This document shows positions 1-5,500 of a stretch of 5,500 bases of DNA, one piece after another. Within the stretch, counting starts at the first letter, position 1, and each line of letters begins with the position of its first letter. Made by a program: the position numbers and the translations under genes. Source of the DNA: an uncultured Collinsella sp. (GTDB lineage Bacteria; Actinomycetota; Coriobacteriia; Coriobacteriales; Coriobacteriaceae); contig CABQZS010000053.1 of the NCBI GenBank assembly GCA_902468695.1, positions 1-5,500 of the forward strand, written 5' to 3'. The notes beneath the pieces were generated by a model. The model had not been told where the DNA came from and did no database searches. It was given only the letters and a program-made list of their open reading frames with translations.

Positions 1-79
1 CCCCAGGAGGGGCCGCGGGGGCGTTCAGCTAACTGCGGGAATGGCCTATTTGCTCAATGTGTTCGGCTGAGATCGGAAA

Positions 80-283
80 TCAACCATCAACCATCAAATG
101 GAAGTGGTTGTCCATAAGGCACCAAGCCAACACTGCCACTTTATGGCGTGCAAACCTGTCCGAGATGTCCGATAAGAAACGATATCGGTCAGAGTCATCT
201 TCAAAAATAATCTGTTTGGAGTTGCCACGGTCAAAGACGTGGTAATAGCCGGTGAGCGAAACGGCGCGGGCGCATCGGGGCAT
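80..283 (-). pseudogene. Truncated REP-associated tyrosine transposase (Y1/HUH family), N-terminal part only
   Basis: This reading frame encodes 67 residues that match the start of Y1_Tnp-type REP-associated transposases. These enzymes nick and rejoin single-stranded DNA. Residues 13-21 (YYHVFDRGN) are the family's first beta-strand motif, FEDD with an RYRFL segment follows at 27-37, and WCLMDNHFHL (54-63) carries the HUH metal-binding pair H60/H62. The frame stops with TGA only four codons after the HUH motif. Family members usually run to roughly 150-250 residues and carry the nicking tyrosine well downstream, so this product should be catalytically dead. I chose the ATG at 281-283 because AAAGGAG lies just upstream; a GTG eleven codons earlier (314-316) has no comparable site. 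Base composition is visibly lower in GC (about 46% over 121-240) than adhE (about 63% in a sampled line), consistent with a mobile origin. It could instead be a short regulatory protein, but decay is the simpler reading. Confidence 0.72.
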
Positions 284-285
284 AA

Positions 286-329
286 TCTCTCCTTTCAAAA
301 ACTGAACAGGCAACACCTAAAAGGAGAGA
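286..329 (-). promoter_or_regulatory. Hairpin that would sequester the transposase Shine-Dalgarno
   Basis: Positions 320-329 and 286-295 form a perfect 10-bp inverted repeat (TCTCTCCTTT / AAAGGAGAGA read on the minus strand) around a 24-nt loop. The downstream arm is exactly the ribosome-binding site of the transposase remnant, ending two bases before its ATG. In the minus-strand RNA the site would be paired and translation reduced. Translational masking of this kind is known for the IS200 tnpA gene, also a Y1 transposase. The pairing is seen directly; the regulatory role is inferred. Confidence 0.55.
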
Positions 330-366
330 AGGAACGCGAAATGCTGAGCCTGTGATCTATTTATAT

Positions 367-462
367 CCAATGAGCGGCAAAAAAGGCCCAGAACGGCAAA
401 ATGGCAAAACGATGTCTGTCCCAAATGAGTATAAGCACTCATGTAAGCCTGTCCCCAATGAG
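367..462 (-). repeat. Short interspersed repeats beside the transposase remnant (REP-like candidates)
   Basis: Two 16-base copies, 414-429 and 447-462, match at 14 of 16 positions; on the minus strand they read CTCATTTGGGACAGAC and CTCATTGGGGACAGGC. A third partial copy at 367-377 shares 11 of 11 bases (CCAATGAGCGG on the plus strand) with 455-465. All three lie in the same orientation upstream of the transposase remnant. Small hairpins accompany them: ATGAGT/ACTCAT at 425-442, and GCCTG/CAGGC at 447-451 and 476-480 enclosing CCCC/GGGG at 453-456 and 464-467. Transposases of this family typically sit beside short palindromic repeats that they process, so these may be remnants of its substrate. 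That link is inference. Confidence 0.45.
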
Positions 463-493
463 CGGGGCGGTGGAGCAGGCAAGTAGTTTTAGT

Positions 494-523
494 TAAAACG
501 TTTCAGTTTATTGAAGCGTTTTA
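494..523. promoter_or_regulatory. Operator-like 30-bp dyad upstream of adhE
   Basis: Arms TAAAACGTTTCA (494-505) and TGAAGCGTTTTA (512-523) are inverted complements at 11 of 12 positions around a 6-base spacer. Each arm is itself a near-palindrome centred on CG (499-500 and 517-518), so the element can also be read as two tandem sites 18 bp apart. The shape NGAAACGTTTCN is typical of LacI-family operators, including catabolite-control sites. It does not match the Rex redox-repressor consensus that often controls adhE. It lies about 45-75 bases upstream of the proposed -10 element, a position that would suit an activator, looping or a roadblock. The regulator is unknown. Confidence 0.5.
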
Positions 524-566
524 GTTTGTCTTTTACGGGAATCTGACCGTTCACCGATTTATTTCT

Positions 567-575
567 TGCTATCAT
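567..575 (+). promoter_or_regulatory. Extended -10 promoter element for adhE
   Basis: TGCTATCAT gives the TG-N extension followed by TATCAT, a 5 of 6 match to TATAAT. No good -35 box lies at 16-18 bp; CTGACC at 543-548 is 21 bp away. An extended -10 can work without a strong -35. Transcription would start near 582, leaving a leader of about 34 nt before the adhE start codon. This is a sequence-pattern call only. Confidence 0.4.
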
Positions 576-603
576 GCATCTTGTAGGGTAAATCTCCGAT
601 CGC

Positions 604-610
604 AAGGAGA
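604..610 (+). promoter_or_regulatory. Ribosome-binding site of adhE
   Basis: AAGGAGA ends five bases before the ATG at 616, a near-consensus Shine-Dalgarno that fixes the adhE start. Confidence 0.8.
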
Positions 611-615
611 CACAA

Positions 616-3264
616 ATGGTGAAAAAGTCACCGGAAAACACTACTCCCGCAATTGTGGACAACGTAGAGGCGCTTGAGGCTAAGCTCGCTCAGATGCGAG
701 AGGCCCAGGCGCTTTTTGCTACGTACACGCAGGAGCAGGTCGACAAGATCTTCTATGAGGCCGCCATGGCCGCCAACAAGGCTCGTATCCCGTTGGCGAA
801 GTTGGCCATCGAGGAGACCGGCCGCGGCGTTCTTGAGGACAAGGTCATCAAGAACCACTACGCCGCAGAGTACATCTACAACGCTTACAAGAACACCAAG
901 ACCTGTGGTGTCCTGGAGCGCGACGAGGCTTACGGCATCACCAAGATCGCCGAGCCCATCGGCATCGTGGGCGCCGTCATCCCGACGACCAACCCCACCT
1001 CCACCGCGATCTTCAAGACGCTGATCTGCCTGAAGACCCGCAACGCCATCATCATCTCCCCGCACCCGGCAGCCGCCAAGTGCACCATCGCCGCCGCCAA
1101 GCTCGTGCTTGACGCTGCCGTCAAGGCCGGCGCCCCCGAGGGCATCATCGGCTGGGTCGATGTCCCCTCCATCGAGCTGACCAACATGGTCATGCGCGAC
1201 GTCGACATCATCCTCGCCACCGGTGGCCCGGGCATGGTCAAGGCCGCCTACTCCTCGGGCAAGCCCGCCCTGGGCGTTGGCGCCGGTAACACCCCGGTCG
1301 TCATCGACGACACCGCCGACGTGCTGCTCGCCGTCAACTCCATCATCCACTCCAAGACCTTCGACAACGGCATGATCTGCGCTTCCGAGCAGTCCGTGAC
1401 CGTCATCGACACCATCTATGACCAGGTCAAGGCCGAGTTCCAGAAGCGCGGTTGCTACTTCGTCAAGCAGGGTGCCGAGATGGAGGCCCTGCGTGCCGCC
1501 ATGTTCAAGAACGGCGCTCTCGATCACCGCATCCCCGGCATGGCCGCCGCCAAGATCGCCAAGCTCGCCGGCATCGAGGTTCCCGCCAAGACCAAGATCC
1601 TGATCGCCGAGGTCACCTCCACCGACCCCGCCAAGGAGGAGTTCTCCCACGAGAAGCTCTCCCCGGTCCTGGCCATGTACCACGCCAAGGACTTCCAGGA
1701 GGCCGTCGACAAGGCCGAGCACCTGGTGCTCGCCGGTGGCCCGGGCCACACCGCCTCTCTGTACGTGCACCCCGCCCAGGCCGAGAAGATCAGCCTGTTC
1801 GAGCACGTCATGAAGGCCTGCCGTATCGTCATCAACACCCCGTCCTCGCACGGTGGCATCGGTGACCTGTACAACTTTGGCATGAAGCCGTCTCTGACCC
1901 TGGGCTGCGGCTCCTGGGGCGGCAACTCCGTCTCCGAGAACGTTGGGGTGAAGCACTTGATCAACGTTAAGACTGTGGCCGAGCGCCGTGAGAACATGCT
2001 GTGGTTCCGCGCTCCCGAGAAGGTCTACTTCAAGAAGGGTTCCACGCCCGTCGCCCTCGACGAGCTGGGCAACGTCATGGGCAAGAAGCGCGCCTTCATC
2101 GTCACCGACCAGTTCCTCTTCAAGAATGGCAACACCCGCGCCATCGAGGCCAAGCTCGACGAGATGGGCATCGCCCACGACTGCTTCTACGACGTCGAGC
2201 CCGATCCGTCGCTGCAGTGCGCACGTCGCGGCGCCAAGCAGATGGCTCTCTTTGAGCCGGACGTCATCATCGCCGTCGGCGGTGGCTCCGCTATGGACGC
2301 CGGCAAGATCATGTGGATGATGTACGAGCACCCCGAGTGCAAGTTTGAGGACATGGCCATGGACTTCATGGACATCCGCAAGCGTATCTTCACCTTCCCC
2401 GAGATGGGCAAGAAGGCCTACTTCGTCGCCGTCCCGACCTCCTCGGGTACCGGCTCCGAGTGCACGCCGTTCGCCATCATCACCGACAAGGAGACCGGCA
2501 TCAAGTGGCCGCTCGCCGACTACGCGCTGCTCCCCAACATGGCTATCGTCGACGCCGACAACTGCATGACCGCCCCGCGCGGCCTGACCGCTGCCTCCGG
2601 CATCGACGTCATGACCCACGCCATCGAGTCCTACGTCTCCATCATGGCTTCCGACTACACCAAGGGCCTCTCCGAGCGCGCTGCCAAGCTCGTCTTTGAG
2701 AACCTGCCCTCCAGCTTCACGAACGGCGCCAAGGACCCGCATGCCCGCGAGGAGATGCACAACGCCTCCTGCATGGCCGGTATGGCCTTCGCCAACGCCT
2801 TCCTGGGCCTCAACCACTCCATGGCCCACAAGCTCGGCGCCTTCCATCACCTGCCCCACGGCCTCGCCAACGCCGTCATCCTGACCCGCGTTATGCGCTA
2901 CAACGCCGCCGAGGCTCCCGTCAAGATGGGCACGTTCTCCCAGTATCCTTACCCCAACGCGCTGCACAACTACGCCGAGATGGCCAAGTACTGCGGCATC
3001 GAGGGCAAGGACGACAAGGAGGTCTTCGAGAACTTCATCACGAAGCTCGAGGAGCTCAAGGACTTCATCGGCGTCAAGAAGACCATCGCCGACTACGGTG
3101 TTGACGAGCAGTACTTCCTCGACACCCTCGACGAGATGACCGAGCAGGCGTTCAACGACCAGTGCACCGGCGCTAACCCGCGCTACCCGCTCATGAGCGA
3201 GATCAAGGAGCTCTACCTGGACGCCTACTACGGCCGCGAGCCCCAGGATTACGCCGTCTGCTAG
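616..3264 (+). CDS. adhE: Bifunctional acetaldehyde-CoA/alcohol dehydrogenase AdhE
   Basis: This 882-residue cytoplasmic enzyme, of normal family length, reduces acetyl-CoA to acetaldehyde and then to ethanol, using two NADH and regenerating NAD+ in fermentation. The N-terminal aldehyde dehydrogenase domain covers roughly residues 15-450, with a glycine-rich GGPGM at 203-207 and catalytic Cys255 in FDNGMICASEQ. A linker leads to the iron-dependent alcohol dehydrogenase domain from about 468 (EKVYFK) to the end, with the nucleotide-binding GGGSAMD at 555-561. The expected iron ligands are all present: D664 and H668 (in GIDVMTHAIE), H734 (NHSMAHKLG) and H748 (LPHG). AdhE proteins of this type assemble into helical spirosomes. 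Codon choice is strongly biased to G/C endings, suggesting high expression. Its promoter region carries an operator-like dyad, and a kinase gene follows 88 bases downstream in the same direction. No defects were seen. Confidence 0.97.
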   Translation: MVKKSPENTTPAIVDNVEALEAKLAQMREAQALFATYTQEQVDKIFYEAAMAANKARIPLAKLAIEETGRGVLEDKVIKNHYAAEYIYNAYKNTKTCGVLERDEAYGITKIAEPIGIVGAVIPTTNPTSTAIFKTLICLKTRNAIIISPHPAAAKCTIAAAKLVLDAAVKAGAPEGIIGWVDVPSIELTNMVMRDVDIILATGGPGMVKAAYSSGKPALGVGAGNTPVVIDDTADVLLAVNSIIHSKTFDNGMICASEQSVTVIDTIYDQVKAEFQKRGCYFVKQGAEMEALRAAMFKNGALDHRIPGMAAAKIAKLAGIEVPAKTKILIAEVTSTDPAKEEFSHEKLSPVLAMYHAKDFQEAVDKAEHLVLAGGPGHTASLYVHPAQAEKISLFEHVMKACRIVINTPSSHGGIGDLYNFGMKPSLTLGCGSWGGNSVSENVGVKHLINVKTVAERRENMLWFRAPEKVYFKKGSTPVALDELGNVMGKKRAFIVTDQFLFKNGNTRAIEAKLDEMGIAHDCFYDVEPDPSLQCARRGAKQMALFEPDVIIAVGGGSAMDAGKIMWMMYEHPECKFEDMAMDFMDIRKRIFTFPEMGKKAYFVAVPTSSGTGSECTPFAIITDKETGIKWPLADYALLPNMAIVDADNCMTAPRGLTAASGIDVMTHAIESYVSIMASDYTKGLSERAAKLVFENLPSSFTNGAKDPHAREEMHNASCMAGMAFANAFLGLNHSMAHKLGAFHHLPHGLANAVILTRVMRYNAAEAPVKMGTFSQYPYPNALHNYAEMAKYCGIEGKDDKEVFENFITKLEELKDFIGVKKTIADYGVDEQYFLDTLDEMTEQAFNDQCTGANPRYPLMSEIKELYLDAYYGREPQDYAVC

Positions 3265-3281
3265 TTTTAGCACGGTTTTTA

Positions 3282-3320
3282 ACGGCGGGGGTGCACGGGT
3301 GTTTCACACACCCCCGCCGT
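3282..3320 (+). terminator. GC-rich stem-loop after adhE, weak or partial terminator
   Basis: A perfect 12-bp stem (ACGGCGGGGGTG at 3282-3293 with its complement at 3309-3320) encloses a 15-nt loop, starting 17 bases after the adhE stop. The bases after the stem (CGCTTCTATC) are not a proper T-run, so intrinsic termination is probably incomplete. It may protect the adhE mRNA 3' end and lower readthrough into the kinase gene. Confidence 0.5.
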
Positions 3321-3352
3321 CGCTTCTATCGCATCGTTGAAAGGATGCAACC

Positions 3353-4117
3353 ATGCTGCTACCCGATTCCAAGACCGAGCTCGTCCGCCGTGGCAACAAG
3401 GTCGTTTACGACCTGGGCGACAAGATCGTCAAGGTCTTTAACGAGACCAAGCCCGTCTCCGACGTGTTCAACGAGGCTTTGAATCTTGCCCGCATCAATG
3501 AGTGCGGCATCCGCAGCCCCAAGGCTCTCGAGGTTTCCCAGCTCGAGAACGCCAACGGCTGGGCGCTCGTGACCGAGAAGGTTCCGGGCACCACCCTTGC
3601 CGAGAAGATGACTGCCGAGCCCCAGCGCTTTGGTGAGTACCTCGAGATGTTCGTCGACCTCCAGATCGAGATCCACGGCTACACCTCCCCGCTGCTCAAC
3701 CGTCAGCGCGACAAGTTCGCCCGCATGATCGACAGCCTTGATCAGCTCAATGCCACCACGCGCTACAACCTTCAGGAGCGTCTGGACGGCATGACCAAGG
3801 AGTTCAAGGTCTGCCACGGCGACTTCAACCCCTCCAACGTCATCGTCGGCGACGACGGCCAGCTCTATGTGTGCGACTGGGCACACGCCACCCAGGGCTC
3901 CCCTGCTGCCGACGTTGCCACCACTTACCTGCTCTTCGCCCTCAACAGCAAGGACCAGGCCGAGGCCTACCTGGAGCTCTACTGCGACCGCGCCGACATG
4001 CCCATGCAGGTCGTGCGTCAGTGGACGAGCATCGTCGCCGCTTCCGAGCTCGCTCGTAAGCGCAACGTGAACGATGAGTTCCTGAAGAACTGGATCGACG
4101 TCGTCGATTATCAGTAA
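3353..4117 (+). CDS. Phosphotransferase of the aminoglycoside phosphotransferase/choline kinase fold, substrate unknown
   Basis: The 254-residue product has the layout of an APH-type small-molecule kinase (PF01636). The N-lobe has a VYDLGDKIVKVFN strand pair with Lys27 as the probable ATP-phosphate lysine and Glu41 as its likely partner, then a hinge around TEKVPGTTL (74-82). The C-lobe carries the catalytic loop HGDFNPSN (155-162), with Asp157 as base and Asn162 as metal ligand, followed by the metal-binding Asp175 in VCDWAHA. No signal peptide or membrane segment is seen, so it should be cytoplasmic. The ATG is preceded by GAAAGGA (3339-3345) at seven bases. The protein resembles general 'phosphotransferase family' kinases common in anaerobes, and nothing points to drug resistance specifically. 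Codon use matches adhE, so it looks native. It lies 88 bases after adhE behind a weak stem-loop, so some co-transcription is possible. The substrate cannot be told from sequence. Confidence 0.88.
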   Translation: MLLPDSKTELVRRGNKVVYDLGDKIVKVFNETKPVSDVFNEALNLARINECGIRSPKALEVSQLENANGWALVTEKVPGTTLAEKMTAEPQRFGEYLEMFVDLQIEIHGYTSPLLNRQRDKFARMIDSLDQLNATTRYNLQERLDGMTKEFKVCHGDFNPSNVIVGDDGQLYVCDWAHATQGSPAADVATTYLLFALNSKDQAEAYLELYCDRADMPMQVVRQWTSIVAASELARKRNVNDEFLKNWIDVVDYQ

Positions 4118-4150
4118 TATCTGAGCGATTTATTTCGCATCGGAGGCAGT

Positions 4151-4192
4151 AAGGAAACCCCGCAGCTCGCATGGGCTGCGGGGTTTCCTTTT
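4151..4192 (+). terminator. Rho-independent terminator of the adhE/kinase unit
   Basis: A perfect 16-bp stem (4151-4166 with 4175-4190) with an 8-nt loop (TCGCATGG) ends in TTTT at 4189-4192. It begins 33 bases after the kinase stop codon. The A-rich left foot and G/C core are classic for an intrinsic terminator on the plus strand. Confidence 0.88.
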
Positions 4193-4211
4193 AGCACTTG
4201 AGCGTGCCGAC

Positions 4212-4267
4212 AAGATAAAAGGACGGCCCCTGCATCTCCCCGATCTGGAGAAATGCAGGGGCCGTCC
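4212..4267 (-). terminator. Rho-independent terminator of proS
   Basis: Read on the minus strand, a perfect 15-bp stem (4253-4267 with 4221-4235) is extended by an inner CTCC/GGAG pair across a two-base bulge, and is followed by TTTTATCTT (4220-4212). It lies 30 bases after the proS stop. The T-rich tail is present only on the minus side, so it serves proS and not the kinase gene. Confidence 0.85.
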
Positions 4268-4297
4268 CGTATATCGAACTACAAGCGAAATCGCCGA

Positions 4298-5500
4298 TTA
4301 ACGGCGTGCCGCCTTCACAAGCTCGGCAACCTTGGTGACGACCTCGTCGATCGCCACGTCCTCGCGCTCGCCCGTGGCACGGTCCTTGAGCTCGACGGTG
4401 CCGTTCTTAAGGCCACGCTTGCCGAGCACCACCTGATACGGGAAGCCCATAAGGTCGTTGTCGGCAAACTTAAAGCCGGGACGCTCATCGCGATCGTCGA
4501 CGACGACCTCGATACCCTCGGCGCACAGGCCATCAACGATCTGCTCGCAGACGGAAGCGCACTCCTCCTTCTTGGGGTCGAGCGGAATCACCGCAACCTC
4601 GTACGGGGCAACGGAGACCGGCCAGACGATGCCGTGCTCGTCGTTGTGCTGCTCCACGACGGCAGCGAGCGAGCGAGAAACGCCCACGCCGTAGCAACCC
4701 ATGATAAGCGGCTTCTCCTTGCCGTCCTCATCCATAAAGGTGGCACCCATGGCCTCGGAGTACTTGGTGCCCAGCTGGAAGACCTGGGAAACCTCGATGC
4801 CGCGAGCAGCAGAGAGCGGCTTGCCGCAGTGCGGGCAAGGATCGCCGGCAACGACGGTGACCAGGTCGGCCCACTCGTCGACGGTAAAGTCGCGCTCGGG
4901 GCAGGCACCGGTAAAGTGATAATCGACCTCGTTGGCACCGCAGGCCCACTGCTTGGACTCGCGCAGGCTCTCGTCGCACACCAGACGGATGCCCTCGGGC
5001 AGGTTGACCGGTCCGATAAAGCCCTTGTGCAGGCCGTTCGCCTGAAGCTCCTCATCGGTCATCATGCGATAGCCCTTGCCAAAGACATGCTCGGCCTTGC
5101 AGTCGTTGAGTTCATGATCGCCCGGAACGATGGCCACGACAGGCTTGCCCTCAGCGTCGATGAGTGCCAGCGACTTGCGCGTGCCGTTCTCGGGGAAGCC
5201 GAAGAACTTAGCAACAGCTTCGATGGTGCCCATACCCGGAGTCTCGACCTTGGTAAGCGTACCGTCGCCAGGACCCTCGGTCACAACGACCTTGGTACTT
5301 GCGGCCTCGTCATCGGCAGCAAAGCCGCACTCGTCGCAGTAGACGAGCGAGGCCTCACCGGCGTCGGCCAAAGCCATGTACTCGACAGAGGTGTCGCCAC
5401 CGATCTCGCCGGAGTCGGCGACAACGGGCAGAGCCTTGATGTAGCAGCGCTCGCAGATGTTGGCGTAGGCCTGCTTCATCTTGTCGTACTCCTCCTGCAG
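4298..5500 (-). CDS. proS: Prolyl-tRNA synthetase, C-terminal part (5' end beyond the window)
   Basis: The open frame runs off the right edge; 400 codons are visible of the roughly 570 usual for bacterial-type ProS, which charges tRNA-Pro with proline in the cytoplasm. The ATG at 5477-5479 is internal, because the frame continues upstream to 5500 (LQEEYDK) without a stop. Numbering from that Met, ADSGEIGGD (21-29) precedes the inserted YbaK-like editing domain (roughly 65-200) that clears mischarged Ala-tRNA-Pro. RGIEVSQVFQLGTKYSEAMG precedes class II motif 3, GCYGVGVSR (261-269), whose arginine binds ATP. The anticodon-binding domain follows from about residue 285 (GIVWPVSVAPYEV) to the end. 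Class II motifs 1 and 2 lie outside the window. Three CxxC pairs (C9/C12, C48/C51, C215/C218) are present. The gene converges on the kinase gene and ends at its own terminator. Confidence 0.95.
   Translation of the reverse strand: MQEEYDKMKQAYANICERCYIKALPVVADSGEIGGDTSVEYMALADAGEASLVYCDECGFAADDEAASTKVVVTEGPGDGTLTKVETPGMGTIEAVAKFFGFPENGTRKSLALIDAEGKPVVAIVPGDHELNDCKAEHVFGKGYRMMTDEELQANGLHKGFIGPVNLPEGIRLVCDESLRESKQWACGANEVDYHFTGACPERDFTVDEWADLVTVVAGDPCPHCGKPLSAARGIEVSQVFQLGTKYSEAMGATFMDEDGKEKPLIMGCYGVGVSRSLAAVVEQHNDEHGIVWPVSVAPYEVAVIPLDPKKEECASVCEQIVDGLCAEGIEVVVDDRDERPGFKFADNDLMGFPYQVVLGKRGLKNGTVELKDRATGEREDVAIDEVVTKVAELVKAARR

Larger units (their letters stand above)
284..615. other. Intergenic region between divergent transposase remnant and adhE
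   Basis: No convincing gene lies in these 332 bases, which are visibly AT-richer than the genes to the right. From left to right they hold the 5' leader hairpin of the transposase remnant (286-329), a patch with three GGCAAAA copies (376-409), a family of short repeats sharing CAATGAG or AAATGAG (367-462), a 30-bp dyad (494-523), an extended -10 promoter (567-575), and the adhE ribosome site (604-610). A four-codon frame at 341-355 (MLSL) behind purine-rich sequence is too short to credit as a gene. Confidence 0.6.

Noticed and set aside
1..28. GC-rich CCCC/GGGG patches at the left edge as a terminator or REP hairpin
   Set aside because: The stem is only four bases long, has no T-tract, and is cut by the window edge, so it cannot be judged.
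57..245. A 62-codon plus-strand frame opposite the transposase remnant
   Set aside because: It has no ribosome site and no recognisable motif, and it overlaps the better-supported minus-strand transposase frame.
341..355. Four-codon frame MLSL behind purine-rich sequence
   Set aside because: It is too short to support, and the upstream AAGGAG is better explained as the distal arm of the transposase leader hairpin.
544..553. TGACCGTTCA as a possible Rex or similar redox-repressor site
   Set aside because: Only the outer three bases on each side pair, and the spacing and flanks do not fit the TGTGAA..TTCACA pattern.
628..3273. An open frame of 881 codons on the minus strand, antisense to almost all of adhE
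   Set aside because: The adhE codon bias avoids the triplets that would create minus-strand stops in this frame. The translated product is a low-complexity run of V, G, L, D and H with no recognisable domain, and no ribosome site is apparent. AdhE on the plus strand is unmistakable.
3359..3886. A long minus-strand open frame antisense to the kinase gene
   Set aside because: It shows the same codon-bias shadow effect: the composition is skewed to V, L, D, G and E and no motif is seen, while the plus-strand frame carries a full kinase catalytic set.
3353..4117. Aminoglycoside resistance gene
   Set aside because: The kinase fold alone does not show drug resistance. Codon use and setting look native, and many family members act on other small molecules.

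Overview
This window looks like chromosomal DNA from a moderately high-GC actinobacterium. My best guess is a gut Coriobacteriia member of the Collinsella type. The guess rests on the strong G/C bias at third codon positions, a full-length anaerobic AdhE, the style of the prolyl-tRNA synthetase, and general recollection of that group. No database search was possible.

Layout, left to right. Positions 1-283 hold a minus-strand remnant of a REP-associated tyrosine (Y1/HUH) transposase. It has a good start and ribosome site but stops just after the HUH motif, so it lacks the catalytic tyrosine half. Positions 284-615 are an AT-richer intergenic stretch of about 330 bases. It contains a hairpin that would hide the transposase Shine-Dalgarno, several copies of a short repeat next to the transposase remnant, a 30-bp dyad that looks like two tandem operators, and an extended -10 promoter for the next gene. 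Positions 616-3264 encode the bifunctional aldehyde/alcohol dehydrogenase AdhE, complete with all expected catalytic and iron-binding residues. After a GC-rich stem-loop with a poor T-tract comes a small-molecule kinase of the aminoglycoside phosphotransferase (APH) fold (3353-4117, substrate unknown), which ends in a strong intrinsic terminator. Converging on it from the right is the 3' two-thirds of proS (4298 to beyond 5500, minus strand), which has its own terminator.

How the parts work together. AdhE turns acetyl-CoA into ethanol and regenerates NAD+ during fermentation. The kinase gene lies downstream in the same direction and may be partly co-transcribed with adhE by readthrough. ProS is an unrelated housekeeping gene. 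The two back-to-back terminators at 4151-4267 insulate the convergent units. The coding genes are ordinary core genes. The less ordinary material is in the first 600 bases: the decayed transposase, its repeats, and the adhE control region. I found no evidence of CRISPR, a defence system, or a wholly new system.
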